Assembly: GCA_026394055.1 (NCBI GenBank)
Contig: JAPKYZ010000107.1
Span: 1 to 64,000, forward strand
Source of the DNA: Acidobacteriota bacterium
GTDB taxonomy: Bacteria > Acidobacteriota > Terriglobia > Bryobacterales > Bryobacteraceae
Direction of reading: 5' to 3'
DNA length: 64,000 nucleotides
This document shows, in pieces, positions 61,201-64,000 of the stretch. Under the pieces are notes generated by a model. The model made no database searches. It worked only from the letters and a program-made list of their open reading frames with translations, and was not told the DNA's origin. The stretch's first letter is position 1, and each line of letters opens with the position of its first letter. A program made the translations under genes and the position numbers.

Positions 61201-61606
61201 CAACACGGGCGCGGGCTTTGACCGTCCCACCTACAACGCGGGCGTCAACCCCAACCTGGATAACCGGGACCCAACCCGTTGGTTTAACCCGGCGGCCTAC
61301 ACGCTGCAGACCTTCGGCACCTTCGGCAACGTCGGCCGCAACACGCTGATCAGCCCGTCGATCTTTGGCATGGACTTCTCCACGCTGAAGAACTTCAAGA
61401 TGCCGGTGGAAGGCCACACGCTGCAGTTCCGCTTTGAAGCGTTCAACCTGCCCAACCACCCCAACTGGGGCAACCCGGACACCAACGCGGGCCAGATCGT
61501 CCGCAACACTGCGGGCCAGATCACCAATGCCAGCAACTACGGTGTGCTGACGGGTACGCGCACCAACATGCGTCAGTTGCAGTTCGCGCTGAAGTATATC
61601 TTCTGA
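58223..61606 (+). CDS. TonB-dependent receptor-like outer-membrane protein (Oar type)
   Basis: An 1127-residue protein with signal peptide (LFVFCLLITLGLPILAQT) and GGGGTG seven bases before ATG 58223. Residues 25-105 form a carboxypeptidase-regulatory-like domain (GEITGEVRDTTGASVPGVTV; GIYSFPSLPPGVYNLKAEKQ). A plug-like domain follows (ELPLNGRNYLQLVSLSPNTS; EFKVQTGVYPAEFGRATAQI), then a large beta-barrel ending LQFALKYIF with a C-terminal Phe. This is the Oar/acidobacterial TBDR-like family, usually expanded in such genomes. Likely takes up or binds large substrates; none can be named. Confidence 0.9.
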   Translation: MKRLLFVFCLLITLGLPILAQTLGEITGEVRDTTGASVPGVTVNINNVATNAKRSSITNDAGIYSFPSLPPGVYNLKAEKQGFKSATSSNVEVQVQQTVRLDLDMTVGSVSESIEVSAQASALTTENSTLGTVVENKRIVELPLNGRNYLQLVSLSPNTSTGFPSAGQARSRQGGFRSENSIAVGGQRSSFNHYSLDGVENTDPNFNTFVIQPSIDALQEFKVQTGVYPAEFGRATAQINVLTKSGGNQFHGTAFEFLRNDKLDAKNYAFNTNRPPKDPFKWNQYGGTFSGPVIIPKLLNGKDKLFFMGNYEAFRQRRQTQNIYNLPSAAMRDGNFSEIAGGIFDPRTRTVNGSVVDSLPFPNATIPANRIEPISKKLLEFYPAPNTVTANPRTRNFQQPQGAPINRDQFILRMDWNESSRSQWSGRYSWGDEVQFNAGLKLNGAQVLTNVEQYMGSNTRTITPNIVNETRFGYTRFYNSTARELANVRNVVDEIAVPGLKGGAPITYGIPSIGLTNYSGFGDDSEGPYENKNRSMQFLNNTSWVKGKHTIRFGGEIRNDQFNQDGNQFARGSFGFEVNASRRAPTGTNLGGDAFADFLLGEVRRAETAVAIGSARFRATSFAFFVDDTWKVTSKLTLSLGMRYENTPPWEDSSGRLFTAYMPYMDSTPGITDRSRYPVFLRQGNGSNPYDGIAIRWPGIDVAQDGRLGNRLVRRDNNDFAPRIGISWNPTSKWVIRTGAGMFYTQDTGNPRFDMARNTAGRFRKESDSTRPDTQWANGFASITGALPQIANPYTFANLYERRTPYVMQYLLNVQREFSQNLVLEVGYLGSVSRKLESLRAVNEAIPGATGSVISRSPYPFFGRIQLVDNGGRGNYNSLGAKLTKRYANGLSALVSYTYAKSIDETSGIRVNDGDTLFPQNSYCMRCERGLSTFDTRHRAVTSILYDLPVGKGKAWNISNSFANAVIGGWQLGSIITMSTGFPLTVTSGRDQSNTGAGFDRPTYNAGVNPNLDNRDPTRWFNPAAYTLQTFGTFGNVGRNTLISPSIFGMDFSTLKNFKMPVEGHTLQFRFEAFNLPNHPNWGNPDTNAGQIVRNTAGQITNASNYGVLTGTRTNMRQLQFALKYIF

Positions 61607-61626
61607 GGCGGCTGGACCAATGAACG

Positions 61627-61664
61627 AAAAGGCTCCGGGCTTCGGCTCGGAGCCTTTTTTCTTT
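61627..61664 (+). terminator. Intrinsic terminator after the Oar-like gene
   Basis: GGCTCCG and CGGAGCC close a stem with the tetraloop TTCG (and a single mismatch within), followed by TTTTTTCTTT. It lies about 20 bases beyond the stop codon. A textbook Rho-independent terminator. Confidence 0.9.
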
Positions 61665-61709
61665 CTGCAGGGGGAACCGGAGACGGCTAGGATCAGTAAT
61701 ACAAGAACG

Positions 61710-62879
61710 ATGAGATCTCTGAAACCTATCCTGATCGGGTTGATGACGGCGTTCGCAGCCTGGGCGCAGACCTCGGCGGAGGCGATACGGCTGGTCGAGG
61801 GCAGGCAGACCCCGAACCGGCAAGGGATGGATGGCTTCACCATCGAGGAACTGATGGAGAAGTTCCACGTCCCCGGCGTCAGCGTGGCGGTGATTCGCGA
61901 CTTTGAAGTGCACTGGGCGAAGGCCTGGGGCTACGCGGATGCCGAAGCCAAGACGCCCGTCACTCCCGAAACCATGTTCCAGGCCGCTTCCATGAGCAAA
62001 CCGGTGGCGGCGCTGGGTAGCTTGAAAGCGGTTGAACGAGGCCTGTTCACGCTGGACCAGGACGTCAACACGATCCTCAAGACGTGGAAGGTGCCCGGTA
62101 ACCCATTTGTCCCGGGATGTCCGGTGACGCCACGCGGGCTGACCAGCCACACCTCGGGGACCGGAGACGGCTTTGGCTTTCCCGGTTACGCGCCTGGGAC
62201 GAAGGTGCCGACGGTGTTGGAGATTCTCGATGGCCGCGCGCCTTCGAACACTGGTCCCGTGCGATTGGTCCGGGCGCCCTTTGAGGCGGTCCAGTATTCC
62301 GGCGGCGCCGTCACCATTCAGCAACTCGCGCTCAGCGATGCAGCCGGCAAGGAGTTTGCGCCGCTGATGCAGGAATGGGTGCTGGGGCCGATTGGGATGA
62401 CCAATAGCACCTACCAACAGCCTCTCCCTTTAGAGCGCGAGAAGCAGGCCGCGCGGGCCCACAATGGCGCGGGCAAGGGCAGTGCGGCCCGTTGGCACGT
62501 ATACCCGGAGATGGCCGCGGCCGGGCTGTGGACCACGGCGACAGATCTGGCCAAGTTCCTCATCGACGTGCAGTTGACGCTGCAGGGCAAGAGTTCGAAG
62601 GTGGTCGGCCAGAAGACGATGCAAGAGATGGTGACGCCCGTGGGCGTAGGCCCGTATGGCGTCGGTTTCCGGATCAGTAAGTATGGCGAGGGCTGGTATT
62701 TTGAGCATGGCGGATCCAACTTCGGATTCCGCAGTGATATGGCGGCGCACCGGGTGAAGGGCTATGGCGTGGTGATTCTCACCAACGGCGATAACGGCGA
62801 CGTGCTCACGCGTGAGATCCGGGAGCGGGTGGCACGCGCGTATGGGTGGGATACGCTCGACAAGCCCGTGCTGCGGTAA
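61710..62879 (+). CDS. Secreted beta-lactamase-fold serine hydrolase (class C-like)
   Basis: A 389-residue protein from ATG 61710 with signal peptide (LKPILIGLMTAFAAWAQ); an extension upstream would run through the terminator. Motifs: PGVSVAVIRDFEVHWAKAWG, SMSKPVAALG with the S-x-x-K catalytic pair, LTSHTSGTGDGFGFPGYAPG, VQYSGGAVTIQQL (Tyr motif) and YFEHGGSNFGF (third motif HGG in place of KTG). Typical of esterase EstB/D-aminopeptidase/PBP4*-like enzymes. Substrate unknown; not evidently a resistance beta-lactamase. Confidence 0.87.
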   Translation: MRSLKPILIGLMTAFAAWAQTSAEAIRLVEGRQTPNRQGMDGFTIEELMEKFHVPGVSVAVIRDFEVHWAKAWGYADAEAKTPVTPETMFQAASMSKPVAALGSLKAVERGLFTLDQDVNTILKTWKVPGNPFVPGCPVTPRGLTSHTSGTGDGFGFPGYAPGTKVPTVLEILDGRAPSNTGPVRLVRAPFEAVQYSGGAVTIQQLALSDAAGKEFAPLMQEWVLGPIGMTNSTYQQPLPLEREKQAARAHNGAGKGSAARWHVYPEMAAAGLWTTATDLAKFLIDVQLTLQGKSSKVVGQKTMQEMVTPVGVGPYGVGFRISKYGEGWYFEHGGSNFGFRSDMAAHRVKGYGVVILTNGDNGDVLTREIRERVARAYGWDTLDKPVLR

Positions 62880-62888
62880 GGTGGCGAC

Positions 62889-63188
62889 GTGTTTGTGGAG
62901 TTAGCTATCGTCGCCGTGATCCTGCTGGCGGGAAACATCGCGTTCCGGCACTTTGAGCCACAGCTGCCGTGGTGGCGGCGCGTGTTGAAGTCCCTTCTGA
63001 TCCTGGGTTGCACGGCGCTGGTCTCCTACCAGTTTGGGCGCGCCGGCGTGCTGGCGGGTGGCGCCCTGGCGCTGGTGGCGTTCCTCTATGTCCACGCCTA
63101 TTGGCTGCCCAAGCATGGCGTAAATGGCTGGACCGCGGAGCCACGCGCTCGCTATCACCAGCTGCGTGGGTGGCCCCCGCCCAGGTAG
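62889..63188 (+). CDS. Small membrane protein
   Basis: A 99-residue product from GTG 62889, beginning 9 bases after the previous stop. Three hydrophobic stretches: FVELAIVAVILLAGNIAF, LLILGCTALVSYQFG and GVLAGGALALVAFLYVHAYW. The end (YHQLRGWPPPR) is polar. It may be co-transcribed with the hydrolase. Function unknown. Confidence 0.6.
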   Translation: MFVELAIVAVILLAGNIAFRHFEPQLPWWRRVLKSLLILGCTALVSYQFGRAGVLAGGALALVAFLYVHAYWLPKHGVNGWTAEPRARYHQLRGWPPPR

Positions 63189-63192
63189 CTGG

Positions 63193-63735
63193 CTATCGCT
63201 GAAAGAACAGTTCAGCAGGCACGGAGAAGCCTGGAAGCAGTGGCGTTTCGAGCAGTTGAGCGCCTTCCACATCTTGCACCAGGCCCGGCCGGCGGATGCG
63301 GATAAAACGCTCGCGAGGGTAGATCTGCCACACTTCCGCCGTGCCCCCTTCAAAGTACTCGGCGACCTTGCGCTCGGCATCGAGAGCGGATTCAGAGACC
63401 GAGATCACTTCCACTGCCAGATCGGGGGCAAAGGGGATGGGGACGTCGTCGTCGGGGAGCTGGAGATACTTTGCGCGTAGCAAGAAGGCAACGTCAGGTT
63501 GCCGTGAGACTTCCTCTCCAAGGGCGAAGCTGGACTCGGTCAGTACCTTCCCCAGGCGGATCGGGGCATTCCATGTCGTCAGGATCTCCGCGACATTCGA
63601 TTTGATCAACTCATGCCGCGCGCCCGCATTGCCCACGGGGATCAGTTCTCCTTCGCTCAATTCGAAATGGGCGACGCCGGGCGCACGCTCCAGCGTGGCC
63701 AAGTCCGAGACCCGATAGCGCGTCAGTACCGCCAT
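63193..63735 (-). CDS. Uma2-family (DUF820) PD-(D/E)xK endonuclease-like protein
   Basis: A 180-residue protein. The nuclease core is visible: LSEGELIPVG, SRQPDVAFLLRA and DLAVEVISVSESALDAERKV, giving the D-x(n)-E-V-x-S-K arrangement of the fold, then YFEGGTAEVWQIYP. Widely scattered in cyanobacteria, Acidobacteria and planctomycetes in many copies per genome; biological role is not established. It is the upstream neighbour's reverse-strand partner, ending 5 bases from the small membrane gene. Confidence 0.85.
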   Translation of the reverse strand: MAVLTRYRVSDLATLERAPGVAHFELSEGELIPVGNAGARHELIKSNVAEILTTWNAPIRLGKVLTESSFALGEEVSRQPDVAFLLRAKYLQLPDDDVPIPFAPDLAVEVISVSESALDAERKVAEYFEGGTAEVWQIYPRERFIRIRRPGLVQDVEGAQLLETPLLPGFSVPAELFFQR

Positions 63736-63744
63736 GCCCTCAGT

Positions 63745-64000
63745 CTACAGCGGAATGTTGCCGTGCTTCTTCTTGGGCATGGTGTCCACTTTGTTCTCGA
63801 GCATCCGCAAACCCCGGATCAGATGCGGCCGCGTCTCGTGAGGCTCGATCACATCATCGATGAAGCCCCGCTCGGCGGAGACGTAGGGGCTGGCGAAGCG
63901 GTCTTTGAACTCCTGGACCTTGTCGGCCCGCGTCGCTTCCGGATCAGCCGAGGCGGCGATCTCGCGGCGGTAGACGATGTTCACCGCCCCCTCGGCGCCC
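63745..64000 (-). CDS. Biotin-dependent acyl-CoA carboxylase, carboxyltransferase (beta) subunit, C-terminus only
   Basis: Only the last 84 or so codons are inside the window. GAEGAVNIVYRREIA, KFDRF-like FKDRFASPYVSAERGFID, DDVIEPHETRPHLIRGLRML and the terminal MPKKKHGNIPL match the C-terminus of propionyl-/methylcrotonyl-/acetyl-CoA carboxylase beta subunits, most like PccB. It uses carboxybiotin to carboxylate an acyl-CoA. The 5' part lies outside the window. Confidence 0.9.
   Translation of the reverse strand, partial: GAEGAVNIVYRREIAASADPEATRADKVQEFKDRFASPYVSAERGFIDDVIEPHETRPHLIRGLRMLENKVDTMPKKKHGNIPL

Noticed and set aside
1..64000. tRNA, rRNA, integrase, transposase or phage genes
   Set aside because: I looked for these across both strands and saw none; short RNA genes could still be missed without a covariance search.

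Overview
The window is about 64 kb of GC-rich bacterial chromosome (roughly 63-65% G+C by eye). It is densely coded on both strands, with no rRNA, tRNA or CRISPR array that I can see. The gene set suggests an Acidobacteriota member near Solibacter/Bryobacter. It has an Oar-type TonB-dependent receptor with a carboxypeptidase-like N-terminal domain, several secreted TPR proteins, Tat-exported TIM-barrel and esterase enzymes, an S55 (SpoIVB-like) peptidase in an apparent non-sporeformer, and GAGCCGCGAC-type intergenic repeats. The phylum assignment is inference from content, not from a marker-gene search.

Layout. 1-3.6 kb (minus): rbfA-apbE-hemE with 4-base stop/start overlaps, then two small hypothetical genes. 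3.9-5.0 kb: a glutaryl-CoA-dehydrogenase-like acyl-CoA dehydrogenase, flanked by inverted intergenic repeats. 5.4-8.1 kb: a broken NLR-like gene (TIR, NB-ARC, TPR). Its central 2.1 kb appears inverted relative to its own start codon and its own TPR tail. 8.2-12.5 kb (minus): Tat-exported sugar isomerase, a two-gene toxin-antitoxin-like pair with a palindromic operator candidate, a carboxylesterase and an EamA permease. 12.6-17.3 kb: a PfkB kinase, a ferredoxin-NADP reductase/CbiX pair, small hypotheticals and a VapBC pair. 17.3-22.9 kb (minus): the translation operon rimP-nusA-infB-ylxP, with a terminator-like hairpin in its leader.

23-27 kb: a TPR plus beta-barrel outer-membrane protein overlapping a secreted TIM-barrel glycosidase-like protein (Pel/Pga-like logic), then an orphan HlyD adaptor. 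28-31.5 kb: an MFS transporter coupled to thiD, and a GT39-type glycosyltransferase. 31.5-40.4 kb: a GH36-like alpha-galactosidase, a metallophosphatase, a secreted kinase-fold candidate, TPR proteins and miaA. 40.5-44.9 kb: lactate permease divergent from a sodium/solute symporter and galactokinase, with a perfect palindrome between them. 45-49.8 kb: a TPR protein and a large M14 metallopeptidase. 49.9-51.5 kb: a small accessory patch with a PIN-type pair and an orphan gene. 51.5-53.7 kb: an actin-like ATPase paired with a membrane-anchored amidase. 54-58 kb: a beta-propeller protein and an S55 peptidase. 58.2-64 kb: the Oar-like receptor, a beta-lactamase-fold hydrolase, a Uma2 nuclease and the end of a biotin-dependent carboxyltransferase.

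The most unusual item is the NLR-like gene. Reversing one segment, plus restoring one base, rebuilds an uninterrupted reading frame of about 890 residues, and both joints fall exactly on codon boundaries. The actin-like/amidase pair, the TPR-barrel/TIM-barrel pair and the secreted kinase-like protein are the best candidates for functions not captured by standard annotation.
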